The position numbers and the translations under genes were made by a program. From NCBI RefSeq assembly GCF_000439435.1, contig NC_021846.1:372001-436000 (forward strand): a stretch of DNA of 64,000 bases. The letters run 5' to 3'. A model generated the notes under the pieces. It was not told the origin of the DNA. It made no database searches and saw only the letters and a program-made list of their open reading frames with translations. This document shows, piece by piece, positions 29,961 through 42,051 of the stretch; the stretch's first letter is position 1; every line of letters begins with the position of its first letter. Source of the stretch: Spiroplasma taiwanense CT-1. Lineage in GTDB: Bacteria > Bacillota_I > Bacilli_A > Mycoplasmatales > Mycoplasmataceae.

Positions 29961-32900
29961 ATGTCTAACAATCAAGAAATTAAAACAAAAAAGAAAAAAA
30001 TATCTTTTTTTAGATTTTTTGGAATTTTTACAATATTTATATCACTTGTTATTGGAATAGTATTCTCATCATGAAGTTTTGCTGATGGTTATAAATTAGG
30101 TTCAGATTTTAAAGGTTATTATTCTGCATTAGTTGCAGTTGACAATTTAAATTCAGAAGCAACCACTAATGGTCAACCAAATGGAGATTCTGAAGAGGGA
30201 GCAAAAGCTTTAAATAATAGATTAAATCCAATGGGAAATAATCAAATAATAATTGAAACAGCGGGGAAAAACTATTTAAAAGTTTTATCACCCGTTGATG
30301 CATATGAAAATGAAACTATTTTTAAAAATCAAATTCAAAGAAATGGTGGAATAGTTCTTTTAAGTGGTGGTTCAACTGATACTCCATTTAAAGATTTGCA
30401 AATAACAGGAGAAGGTTCTTCAATTACAAGAAAAGGAATTAATGATTACTTTTCTTCTGCTGTTTCTTCAGCAGTAACAGGTTCAAATCAGAAAGTTCCT
30501 GCAATTAATTATGACTTAAATGGAGATACATTTAAATCATTATTAACAGCTGGACAAACTGAAGAACAACAAGGAAGTGGAAGTCTAGATTTAACTATTT
30601 TGTTAGATGCTGATGGATTTTATAATGATATTAGAAACTATTATAATATAGTTTCTGGTGATGATTTTGACCAAAAAATTGAAGATTTTTATGCAAATGT
30701 TCTAGAATATTTTAAAAATATTTATAGAAGTTCAACAGATCAAGTAGTTAAAGATGCTTTATATGACTTATTTTATGGAAGATGAATAGTAAGAACACAA
30801 GGAAGTGGTATTGAAATACCGCAATATGGTTCTTTAATTGCTCCAAGAAGTGATGCAAAGATTGCAACTGCAGATGGTTTTAAAGAAATTGCTAACTCAT
30901 TTACTTATATGTCAGAAACATCAAAATATGTTTATGATTCAAATGCTGTAACAGAGGACTTTACAGATGAAAATGGAAAATATTCATCAAATGTAGAACT
31001 TTATAAAGAAAGCAGTAGTTCAAGTACTCAACCTTCTGTAAGAGTAGATAAACTATTTAATAGTTTAAATCCAGAAATGATTAAATTCTTTTCAGATAAA
31101 AGTCAAGGTTCTATTGAATCAACTTTTATTGATCACTTAAGAAGTAATTACTTTTTATTTAGTGGGAGTGTTTCAGAAACTGAATCTCAAACTTCAGCTG
31201 GTTATATTAAAGACAATAGTTTAGTAACAAAAGTTGAAACTTATACTAAAGCTCAAGTTGGTGCTTCACTATTTAATGCATCAGGAAAAGGTTTTGTATT
31301 TACAGTTAATAGCATTGCGACTTTAAGTGGTCAGGTTACAAATGTAATGTTAATGATTGGAATAATCTTTATGGCAATTGTAACAATATGCATAATGATT
31401 TATATGATATTCTTCTATAGATTATTAGGATTATTTTCAATGGTTATAACATTAGCAATTATAGGTTTAACTTTGTTATCAACAGTTTGATTTGGTTTAA
31501 CAATTGGTCCAGAAACTATAATTTCAATGTTTATAATAATTGCTTTAAATGTAGAAATTTTTTCACTAATTTTTGAAAATATGAAACAAAGTGTTTTTGA
31601 TAAACAACGTGGCTTAAAAACAAGTTTTAATATTTCTATTAAGGAAAATTTAGGTCTAGTTTTAGATCTTGTTGTCTCATTAATAATTCCTGGTATTTGC
31701 ATGTTTTGATTATCTTCAAATGCAATTCGTTCAATGGCAATTGTTTTATCAATGGGTTCTTTATTTACACTTGCTTTTTCAATGATTATTGGAATGATAG
31801 CATTTAAAATTATTGTTAATGCTAAGTTTTTTACAAAAAATATAAAATTATTTGCTTTGGATACAAGTTTTTCAAAAGAAGGAAATTTTTTATTAACTTA
31901 TAAAATTAGTAAAATAAAAAATAAAATTCAAAAATTAAATAGTAAAGATTTAAATAATAAAGTTAAACCTTTAGAAGAAAAACTTTTATCTTTAAATAAT
32001 AAATTAGAAATTATTAAAGATAAAAAGTTAAAAAAACTTGAACTAAAAAATAATAAGATTCAACAAAAACTTACTTTAAAAATTGAGAAACTTAATAAAA
32101 AAATTTCAATATTAGATTCAGAAAAAAATGCAAATAAAATTCAAAAATTAAATTTTAGAATTAATGAAATAAATTATTTATTAACTGATCAAACACAAGA
32201 AATAATAGAAGCTGAAAGCATAATTGTTACTTCAAAACAAGAAAAAGTAAAAGTGAAAACAGTTGAAAAAAATATTTATCATGGTTTAAAAACTATTTCA
32301 ATATTTGGAATAATTATGATTTTATTATCAGTTGGGATTTCATTTATATTTGGTATGAACTTTGATTATACTTTTGGTGGACGTACAGATTATACTTTTT
32401 GAGGGGAAACTGTAGATAATTTTTATAATGAAATGGATACATTTGCAGAGGATGAAGATGCAATAAATCAAAACCCTGATTTAAAACCTCTTTATGACTA
32501 TGCAAATGTATTAATTGATGAAGTAAATAATTTGCCAATTGGTACAAGTGATACAGATAAAACTTTAAAAAGAACTGAATCTGTTTATAAATTTATTGAT
32601 TTATCATTTTCAAATGATATATATTTAAACTATTTTGCAACAGCTTCAAATGTTAAATCATATCAAAAACATAAATTTTCTGTTTCATTTGGAGAAAACT
32701 ATAATTTTAGTTCTTCTGCAAATCAATCATCAAATATTGCAAATTGAATTACATTAACAGTTTATACAACTGATAATAATCAATCAGCATTTGTAAAAAG
32801 ATATTTTACAACCTTTGGTGTAAGTAAAGATACAGAAATAACTTCTGTTAATGGTTTTATTTCAAAAAGAATTAGACCAGCAACAATGCAATGAGCACTA

Positions 32901-33719
32901 ATTGAAATTGGATATTCATTATTGGCAATTATTCTTGCTTTAATTATTTATATTTTAATTAGATTTAAATGAACATACTATATTGCAATGGTTGTTGCAA
33001 TCGTTTTGGCACCAACAATAACAGCAGCAATCATAATTACATTACAAATTCCATTAGGAAATTCTGCAATTATTGGAATTGTTGCAACAATTGTATTTGC
33101 TTCAGTCTCTGCATTTGTAATTTTTGGAAAAGCAAGAAGTTTTATTTCTTCAAGAAATGAAAAATCATTAATTAATTTCTTTAAAAAAGAAATTGAAATA
33201 TTAAATGATATTAAATTAGCTAAAAAAAGAATTAAGGATGAATTATTTTTTGCAAGATCAGATTTAAAATTATTATTTAAATCAAATGATTTTGATCTTG
33301 CAGAAAAAAGAAAAAAAATTCTTGATTTTAGAGAATTAAGACATCAAAAGAAATTAGAGTATAAAAATATTAAAAAAGAAAATAAAATAAAAATTAATAG
33401 AGTATCAAAAGAAAATAACTATCTATCTGAAGTTTTAGTAGAAACTTTTAGATTTGGAGTTAAAAGATCAATTTTATTATCAGTCTTTTATATAAGTATT
33501 GCATTATTAATTTCATTTGCTATTGCACCAATTATTTCTTTTGGTATTACAACAGCAGTTGGAGTTTTAATTGCAAACTTAGTAATTTTATTTGTAGCAT
33601 TACCAATTTGAATTGTTTTTGAACAAATCAGAATTAGAAATCATTTAGCAAGAAAACGTTTTATAAATAGTTTAAAAGTAACAAATGAAGAACAAATCAT
33701 TGAAGGAATAAATGATTAA
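29961..33719 (+). CDS. secDF: SecDF fusion with coiled-coil insertions
   Basis: This 1252-residue fused SecDF is the RND-type membrane pair that uses ion flow to help Sec-dependent secretion. The SecD half has one N-terminal membrane helix (about 17-40), a large extracellular domain and five helices near 440-630. The SecF half starts near 775 (FGIIMILLSVGISFIFGMNFDYTFGG in parts) and ends with a second helix bundle. A cytosolic stretch of about 130 residues rich in Lys, Leu, Asn and Glu joins the two halves, and another of about 90 residues interrupts the SecF bundle (33110-33460). Both look like coiled coils. Ordinary bacterial SecDF is about 740 residues. Many TGA codons read as Trp. Confidence 0.88.
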
Positions 33720-33737
33720 AATTATTGAGGTAACTAT

Positions 33738-34250
33738 ATGGATTTAAAAAAATTTATTTGAGATGTAAAGGACTTTCCTATTAGTGGGGTTGTATTTAAA
33801 GATATAACACCACTTTTAAATGATAAAAATGCATTTAAATATGCTGTTAATAAATTAGTCGAATATGTAAAAACCAAAAAAGCACAAGTTATTGTTGCAC
33901 CCGAAGCAAGAGGTTTCTTATTTGCAAGTGCAGTTGCTTATGCTGCAAATTGTAGATTTGTTTTGGTAAGAAAGCCTGGGAAATTACCAAGAGAAGTTTA
34001 TGATGTTGAATATGAACTTGAATATGGAAAAGGACATATACAAATGCATATTGGTGATTTAAAAGAAAATGATCAAGTTGTTATTGTTGATGATGTATTG
34101 GCAACTGGGGGAACAATGAAAGCTATTGTTAAATTAGTTGAAGATTCAAAGGCAAATATTAATGGAATTGTTTTCGTAGCAGACCTTTCTTTTCTACATG
34201 ACAGTGAGTTATTTGCAAAATATGATCCAAGTAGCTTAGTTACATACTAA
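33738..34250 (+). CDS. apt: Adenine phosphoribosyltransferase
   Basis: Apt (170 residues) salvages adenine to AMP using PRPP. The start KDFPISGVVFKDITPLL, the PEARGF motif and the PRPP loop VIVDDVLATGGTM (about 115) are diagnostic. Purine salvage is essential in mollicutes, which cannot make purines. It lies 18 bases after secDF with a TGAGGT site, and upstream of rel. A strong terminator follows. Confidence 0.95.
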
Positions 34251-34268
34251 TATAAGAATTAAATTAAG

Positions 34269-34340
34269 CATCTATTATAAAAATTAATTTATAAGTAAAA
34301 ACAAAAATTACTTATAATTATTTATAATAGATGTTTTTAT
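34269..34340 (+). terminator. Long-stem terminator of apt
   Basis: CATCTATTATAAA and TATAAGTAA pair with TTACTTATA and TTTATAATAGATG across a bulge, followed by a T-rich tail. It is a longer stem than the other terminators here. Confidence 0.75.
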
Positions 34341-34361
34341 TTTTTTAAAATGATAATGTTA

Positions 34362-34367
34362 TATAAT
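34362..34367 (+). promoter_or_regulatory. -10 box of rel
   Basis: A perfect TATAAT lies 38 bases before the start codon, and an AAAGGAGG site follows. Confidence 0.5.
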
Positions 34368-34405
34368 AGTATTAACTATTTTCTTAAATAAAAGGAGGAT
34401 TTTTT

Positions 34406-36715
34406 ATGCATAATCAGGAAAAAAATGATTTTCTTTTTGTTGAATGTCGTGATGTTGAAGTTCTTATAAATGAAATGAAAAAATATATTAAAAATAAAAA
34501 AATTATTGAAGAAGTTAAAAGAGCTTATTATTATGCTGAAGATAAACACAGAAATCAAAAAAGGAAAAGTGGAGATCCATTTATTATTCACCCACTTTCA
34601 ACAGCATATTATTTAGCACAATGAAGAATGGGGCCAAAAACAATTATTGCAGGTCTTTTGCATGATGTAATTGAAGATTCACCAGTAACATTTTCAGAAA
34701 TTGATGAACTTTGAGGAAATGAAGTTGCCGATATTGTTGAAGCAGTTACAAAAGTAAGTTATTTCACTAAAGAAAACCGAGAACAAATGAAAGCAAATTA
34801 TTTAAGAAAGTTATTTTTATCAATGATTCGTGATATTAGAGTAATTATTGTTAAAATTGCAGATAGAATGCATAATTTATTAACTTTAGGTTTTATGACT
34901 CTTGAAAAACAAAAAATAATTGCAAAAGAAACATTAGAAATTTATTCAACAATTGCTCATAGAATTGGTATGAAATCTGCAAAAAATATCTTAGAGGATT
35001 ATAGTTTTGAATTTTTAGATCCAACAGAGTATCAAAAAATTAAAAATTTATTAGAAGAAGATAAAGAATCAAGAAATGAAATAATTTATGACATGATTGA
35101 AGATATTAATAAAAGACTGAAAAATGAAGGATTAGCAAATAGTACATCAGTTTTTGGTAGATGTAAAACTATTTATTCAATTTACAGAAAAATATCACAA
35201 TTTGGAAAATCATTTACAGATATAAATGATATCTTAGCAATAAGAATAATTACTTCCAGAGTAGAGGATTGTTATCGTGTTTTGGGATGAATTCACCAGA
35301 TGTATACACCGCTTTCTGGAAGGTTTAAAGATTATATTGCAACTCCAAAAAATAATTTATATCAATCTTTACACACAACACTTGCAAATAAGGATGGTGT
35401 AATTTTTGAAGTACAAATTAGAACAAAAGAAATGGATGATGTTGCTGAACATGGTGCTGCTGCTCATTGAAAATATAAAGAAGGTGAGCATAATGTTGAT
35501 ATTGCAGAAAAACAAAAAGAAATTGATGAAAAAGTAGATATGTTCACAAGGTTAATGAATCTTGAAAAATTAGCATCAGAAGGTGTAGAAGTTGAATATG
35601 AAGAAAATCAACTTTTGGATTTTGAAAATGAAGTAGAAGAAACTTTTAAATCAGATTATCTTGCACCATTAATATATATATTAACTCCTGATGGAAATGT
35701 TGTAACACTTCCATTTGGTTCTACTGTTATAGATTTTGCATATAAAATTCATACAGAAGTTGGGAATAAAACAATTGGTGCAAAAATAAATGGAGTTTTC
35801 TCACCATATAATACAACTTTAAATTCAGGAGAAATGGTTGAGGTTCAAACTTCAAAAGAAGCAGTACCAAATGAAAAATGATTAAGATTTGCAAGAACTA
35901 GTGTTGCAAAAAAAGCGATTGAGCAATACTTATCTGAAGTAAGAAAAAAAGAACTTGAAAAGGAAAAAATTACAAATCAAAAAATTATACGAAATACAAA
36001 AAGAGAAATTGATAGATATATAATTGCAAATAATCTTAAGTGACAAGTAAAATCAATTGATGAAATTCAATTAAAGTTAAAAGTTTTAGATTATAAAAAT
36101 GTTGATGAATTTTTATTATCAGTAGGAAATGGAGATTTTTCAATTCCTGAGGCTGTTGATGTTGTTTATGTTTCAAAAGAAGAATTAAAAGATATTGAAG
36201 TTATCAATGATATGAAAACTAGAAAATATAAATCAGTAAAAGGAAGAGATGATTTAAAAATAAATGGTATAGATAAAGTTAATTGTACATTAGCACAATG
36301 TTGTTTTCCAATTCCAACTGAGCCAGTAACTAGTTTTATGTCAAAAACTAAAGGTATTCAAGTTCATAGAAGTGAATGTTCAAATATATTAAATATTAGA
36401 AAAGTTAAAAACTTATTAAAAACAGAATGAATTGTCAAAAAAATTAAAAATAAAACTTATAATACAAAATTAAGAATAACAACATATGATAGACCAGGAT
36501 TATTTTTAGATATTGTAACTGTTTTTGCTTCACAAAGAATAAATATTGTAGAAACAAAATTAATTTCAAATGAAGAAGATTATAGTGGTAAGGGAAGTAT
36601 AATAGTTAGTATAACAAATTCAGAACAATTAAATTATGTTTTAAAAAATTTAAGTGAAATACCAGGAGTCATAAAAGTATCAAGAGCAACAACTTCTGGA
36701 GATGATTTTAATTAA
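34406..36715 (+). CDS. rel: Bifunctional (p)ppGpp synthetase/hydrolase
   Basis: Rel (769 residues) makes and degrades (p)ppGpp, the stringent-response alarmone. The N-terminal HD hydrolase has LLHDVIEDS (about 83-91). The synthetase domain carries GRFKDYIATPKNNLYQSLH; its RxKD motif is the type found in bifunctional or hydrolase-competent enzymes rather than ExDD. TGS (about 425-485), a Cys-rich stretch (NCTLAQCCFPIP) and a C-terminal ACT domain follow. Many TGA codons read as Trp. It is monocistronic. Confidence 0.95.
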
Positions 36716-36773
36716 TTTACAATTATTTTACACCCATTGTTTAAGGCAAATATTATTTTAATTTTAAGTATGA

Positions 36774-36779
36774 TATAAT
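36774..36779 (+). promoter_or_regulatory. Extended -10 promoter
   Basis: TGATATAAT matches an extended -10 box, 23 bases before the GGGGG-containing start region of the next gene. Confidence 0.5.
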
Positions 36780-36802
36780 AATTAATATATTTGGGGGTTT
36801 TT

Positions 36803-37627
36803 ATGAAAAAAGAGATGGTCAATCTATCTATTTTAGAATTTGTTGAAGCTAATTTAGATTTTAATATTGCTTCAAATAGAAAAGAATCAGAATATGATTT
36901 TAATTTTACTAGATGAAAAACAATGATTTTTTCAAGTCAAAAGTTAAAATTTATTTTAAAATATGTTCAGTCTGTTTTTCAATGATTAAGTAAAGTTGTA
37001 AATGTTCAAAACTTTACAGTTTCAATTGATACAACAACAGTAGATAGATTTAATTTATCAGTTTATGAATTCGAAACACATATTTTTAATTGTTCATTAT
37101 TTACAAATTTTTATCTAATTCCAGAAGGTGATTGGTCTTCAAAAATTTTTGAAATGCATTTTTCCAAATATGATTTAATAAATGGCGATTTAATTATAAA
37201 AGAAGAAACAAACTTTTGAAAAGGTGAAGATGGTTTTGAAAAGTTTGTCAATATTCTTTATTTAATTATAAAAGAACCATATAAATTTGAAAAAAACTTA
37301 CCAGTACAATGACAAATTGACTTTAAAGATAAAAAATTGTCAAGTTCTCAAATTAGAATGCAACTTGCATCATTGGTTCAAACAGGAATTCGTCCAGAGG
37401 ATCCATATTTGACAATTGAACAAGCAATGAAAATTGAACAAGGTGCAAATCCTGAAACCATTGCACAAGAGCAAAAAGAGGTAAATTTATCAAAAGAAGT
37501 TATTAATCCAATTTGAGATGAAGCAATAGAACAAGAAAATAAATATAATGATTTGAATTTTGCAATGGCAAAATCTAGAGGTTTAATCCCTTTTGAAAAT
37601 AAGAAAAGAAATAAAAAAAATAAATAA
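36803..37627 (+). CDS. Unknown soluble protein
   Basis: This 274-residue protein has no membrane segment or signal peptide. The N-terminal 180 residues are mixed alpha/beta. The C-terminal part holds a helical DPYLTIEQAMKIEQGANPETIAQEQ segment and a Lys-rich end. I do not recognise the family. It has its own extended -10 promoter and a GGGGG site before ATG 36803. Six or more TGA codons read as Trp. Confidence 0.6.
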
Positions 37628-37744
37628 TTTTATAAAAAGTAAAAAATATTTTTAAATTATTAGAAAATATTTTTTTTAAAGTATAATAAATTTACTTATT
37701 ATTTAAAACTATATAATACTAACTAATTATAGGAGAGAAATTAG

Positions 37745-39592
37745 ATGAAAAATTATTAACTTTATTGGCTAGTGCTACTTTAATAACAAGTACTAGTGTA
37801 ACAGTTATTGCTTGTGGAGATAATGACCTGAGTAACCCAGAACCAGAAAAACCAGAATCTGGTTTTCAAGAATTAATTAACGATTTTAAAAAAGATCTTA
37901 CTACAATTAAAGATGAGTATTGAAGAGAAAAAACAGATAATTTCTTTTCATTAGTTGAATTTAATGAAGAAATATTTTATTTCTTAACAAAAGAAAAATA
38001 ACAACTTTAGTTGATAAAAATCAAAACCAACCCGTTACAAGTATTAACGAAGATGATAAATTTCTATTAAAAACTGATATTGAAAAAATAATTAAAATCG
38101 ATGAGTTGAAAGAAAAAATAAATTCATCAATTGATAAGGAAAAATATGGAATTTTAATTAATGGAAATAATTTTTTTTCAGGAATAGATTTAAATTGATC
38201 AACATTAGAAATTAATTATTCTAATGATAATTTAGAAAATCAAAAAGCAGGAGAAAACTTCATTTCTTATGTAAAAGTTGATTTAAATTTACAGTTTAAA
38301 TATAAAGATGAAAATCAAGAGGAAAAAAATTTAGATATAAATCAAAATTTTGTTTATATACTTACATCAAATCAAGCATTAATCGACGCAATTAAAGATT
38401 TAGAAAAAAATGTAAGTAGAAGTTTCTTTTTATCCGGAAGTGAATTTAGTTTTCTGGATAAAGAGGACTTTCAAATTGATTTAAATGAAACTTAAGAGTC
38501 AATATTTGGAGAAGATTTAAATTTTAAAAAAATTTATGAAAGTGAAGAATTTAGAGAATCAATTTTAGAGTTTATGTAGACTAAATATTTTTCAAGTTTT
38601 TCAAATTTACCATTAAAATTTAAAAACACTAACACATTTAGTGAAATTATTTTGCAAAAAACATTAGTTCAAAATGAGAAAAAATTGAAAAATGCTCTTG
38701 AAAATTATCAAGATGAATTATTATTTAATTCTATTTTTAACAAAATTACAGAAAATGATGAAGCTTTAATATTTGAGAAAAGTAATAAAAATATTAATTC
38801 TCCAATTTATAAAGAGATTAGTTCATCATTTATGAACGTTAATAATGAGTATGAAAAACAATTTGCAAGTGAAATAACTAATTTTGAAGCTTTGACAGGT
38901 GATAAACTTGATGATTCAGTAAAAGCAGTTGTAAATAATTCAATTAAATATTATGAAGTAAAATTAAAAAATCTTTCAATAAAAATTGGAACAGCTTATG
39001 AAAATCCAATTAATAATTTATCATTTTTTTCATCGTTGCAGTTACAAATGATGAAACTGCAGAAAATAGAGAAAATATTACAAAATCTAATTTATTTGGA
39101 GCAATGTATTACAACGTAATTTCAGGAATTAAATCATATCAAAATATTTTTGGAATTCTTGATAGTAATGAAAGCGAAGGAATACCAATCGCTAGTTTTA
39201 CAGGTATGTCAGCAAACTCAGAAAATGAATTAGAAAATCTTTGAAATATGTTTAAAGATCCATGACCTAATAATACTGCAGAATTACTTAATGAAAACTT
39301 ATCTTTAACATATGAAGGTTTAAACAAAAGTAGAAAAAGATTACTAAATGAAGGATTTCAAACTAAATTTAAATGAGGTTTATATAATGGAGGGCTTTCT
39401 GAAGAAGCACATAAAAATGTTATTTACATGATATCAAAAAAAGGATTAGAAGTTCTAGAATTACAAGATCCTCCTGGTCCTGTACTTCCTTCAATTGGTT
39501 TTTCACTTAACTTTATAGATATTAATTTTGAAATTAATAATAATGATTTAATAACAAAAAATACAACAATAATTAAAAGAGTTAATATTTAA
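37745..39592 (+). pseudogene. Lipoprotein gene, copy A (decayed)
   Basis: This is the dead copy of the lipoprotein found intact at 44921. After the ATG, an A-run of five where the paralogs have six or seven shifts the frame, so the signal peptide (LLASATLITSTSVTVIAC) is read in another frame. A further 1-nt loss near 38000, TAA and TAG codons near 38493 and 38578, and another shift near 39045 break it again. Pieces such as DFKKDLTTIKDEYW, INNLSFF and GAMYYNVISGIKS still match the paralogs closely. No permease or ATPase copy follows it. Confidence 0.85.
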
Positions 39593-40213
39593 TTTTGTTA
39601 GTATAAATTTTTAAATAAGAATAAACAACCTTAAAGAGACTAAAGTTTTGTAAAAGGTTTTTTTTAGAAAAATAGAGGAAAAGTAATTAAAATAACAATT
39701 AAAAAGTATATAAAGGGCAAAAAGTTAAAAATATAGTAAAAGATTTAAATTTAAAATTTAGTTCTCAATTACTAAAATGGTGCAATCCTTTTTGTATAAA
39801 GATGAAAGAAAATTAGACTATTTTGAAAATAACATGAAAGTTAAAAAAAAGAGTACTTACTTTCATATACAAGATTAGAAGTTGCAAATTTCTTACATAC
39901 CAATAAAAATGTTATGTTTTAAATATACCAAAACATTCATATTATAATGAATTAACTTATTTATAAAAAAAATTGTTACCTCTATTTATCTAATATTAAT
40001 TAAAAAAATATTATTAGTTCAAAATGAATTATCTATTTTAAATAAAAATAAAATAATATTTAAAAATATGAAAAAATCGAAGTTCAATTTTATTGATTCT
40101 AATTAAGAATTAAACTTTAATTTAAACAGCAATATTTTTTAACCCTTTTTTTAAAGTATAGTAATTAATACTTATTCATTAAAAATATTAAACGTTCTAT
40201 AAGGAGTATTAAC
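39593..40213 (+). other. Non-coding stretch with possible decayed transposase or gene remnants
   Basis: No open frame of useful size is present in 620 bases. A short segment near 39716-39780 reads KGQKVKNIVKDLNLKFSSQLLKW, here given as KGQKVKNIVKDL and LNLKFSSQLLKW. It vaguely resembles the helix-turn-helix start of IS3-type transposases. The rest is AT-rich with many stops, and the promoter of the next lipoprotein copy lies at its end. Confidence 0.3.
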
Positions 40214-42043
40214 ATGAAAAAATTGTTATGTTTTTTAGGAAGTTTTACTATATTGACAAGCACATCAATTAGTGTTATTGCTTGTAATTCAGATTTAAAA
40301 GATTTAGATGAAAATAATCAATTTGATTTTCAAAAATTAGTAGAAGATTTTTTAAAAGATCTTACTACAATTAAAAATAAATTTTGAAATGAAAAAAATG
40401 ATAGTTTTTTTGCTTTAACTGAATTTAATGAGCAAGAGTTTGCTTTTTTGGAAAAAGAAAATATAATAAAATTAGTTAATCAAAATAATAATAAACCTGT
40501 TGACAATTTAAGTGAATCGGATAAAACTTTGCTAATTCAAGATATCAAAAAGTTACTTTCGGAAGATGAATTAAAAAGTAAATTTGATTCCTTATTAAAT
40601 AAGGAAAAATATTCGCTTTTAATTAGTAATTCAAATTATTTTTTGAGTTTTGATTTTGATTGAAGCACATTAGAAATTAATTATACAACTCAACAATTAG
40701 CAAATAAAAATTTTGAAAAAAATGAATCGTTTATTTCCTATGTAAAAATTGATACAATATTGCATTTTAAATATTATGATAATAATTTTGAGCAAAAATT
40801 TTTTGACTTAAATCAAAAATTTGTTTTTACATTGACAACAGATGGATCATTTATGGAATCAATAAAGAATTTTGAAAAAAATATCAAATATAATTATTTT
40901 TTAAGTGGTCAAAAATATAGTTTTCTGGATAAAGATAATTTTGGAATTGAACTAGATAAAAATTCTGATGATATATTTGATAAAAAAATAAATTTTAGAA
41001 ATGTTTATGAAAATCAAGAATTTAAAAATAACATAATTAATTTTATTAAAAAAAAATATTTCCAAAATTTTGAAAATATTCCTTTAATTTTTAAAGAGAG
41101 TAATATTTTTGGAGAATTCATTTTATTAGAAGAATTTTAAACTTATCAAGATTCTATTTATGAAGTTCCAATTGAAATGGAGTCTGAAAAATTATATGAT
41201 TCTATTTTTAATAGAATCACTTAAGAAGACTCAAAAATGATTTTTAATACTAATTCATCACAAATTAACTTATTTATATATAATGAATTAAATTCAATAT
41301 ATATAAAAAATTATGAAGTTTATACTGAAAAATTAAATAAACTTGTTATTGAATTACAAGAAGCTTCAAATATTTTTTTATCTGAAGCTGCAAAAGATTT
41401 TTTATAAAATTCAATTAAAATTAGTGAAGTTAAATTAAATAATCTTTCAATTAAAATTGGTTCTTTATATGAACACCCACTAAATAATTTGTCTTTTTAT
41501 ACGTCAATTGCAGTTACAAATGATGAAACAGAGGATAGTAGAGAAAATCCTGTTAGGTCTAATTTGTTTGGAGCAGTGTATTATAATACAATAACAGGAA
41601 TTAAATCATTTCAAGATGTTTTTGGAATAGTGGATAGAAAAAAGAATGAAACATTCTCACCATTAGCAATTTTTACTGGTAAAACTAATGATTTCTCTGA
41701 AAACTTATGAAATAATATTTTTTTTGAATTATCTAATGCTGAAATAAATAAGTGATTGTCTTTAAATAAAGAAGAATGAATAAAGCCTAAAGAAATATTA
41801 TTAGATAATGAAAGACAAAGTAAATTTTCATGAAATATTTTAAATAAAGTTGATTCTTTTTGAAATGAAAATAGAGCGGTTTATTGAAAACAAGATTCAA
41901 CAGGAATTAGAATAAAACAAAGTTTTGAGCAAATAGAAAGTCAAGTAATATCTATAGAATTTAATTTTATTAAAATAAAATTTAAAATAGTAGATGTTTT
42001 TTGAAAACAAGAAGAAAAATTGATTTTTCAAAGAAAAATATAA
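40214..42043 (+). pseudogene. Lipoprotein gene, copy B (three premature TAA codons)
   Basis: This copy keeps one reading frame over 609 codons with an intact signal peptide and lipobox (SISVIAC) and an AAGGAG site. It contains TAA at 41138, 41222 and 41405. The segments between the stops still align with the intact copy (for example LSFYTSIAVTNDETE and GAVYYNTITGIKS). The absence of frameshifts and the three separate nonsense changes suggest recent loss. A truncated protein of about 308 residues could still be made and exported. Confidence 0.85.
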
Positions 42044-42051
42044 AATATAAA

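Noticed and set aside
39716-39780. Insertion sequence in the gap between lipoprotein copies.
   Set aside because: Only a short helix-turn-helix-like fragment is readable. No terminal inverted repeats or full transposase were found.
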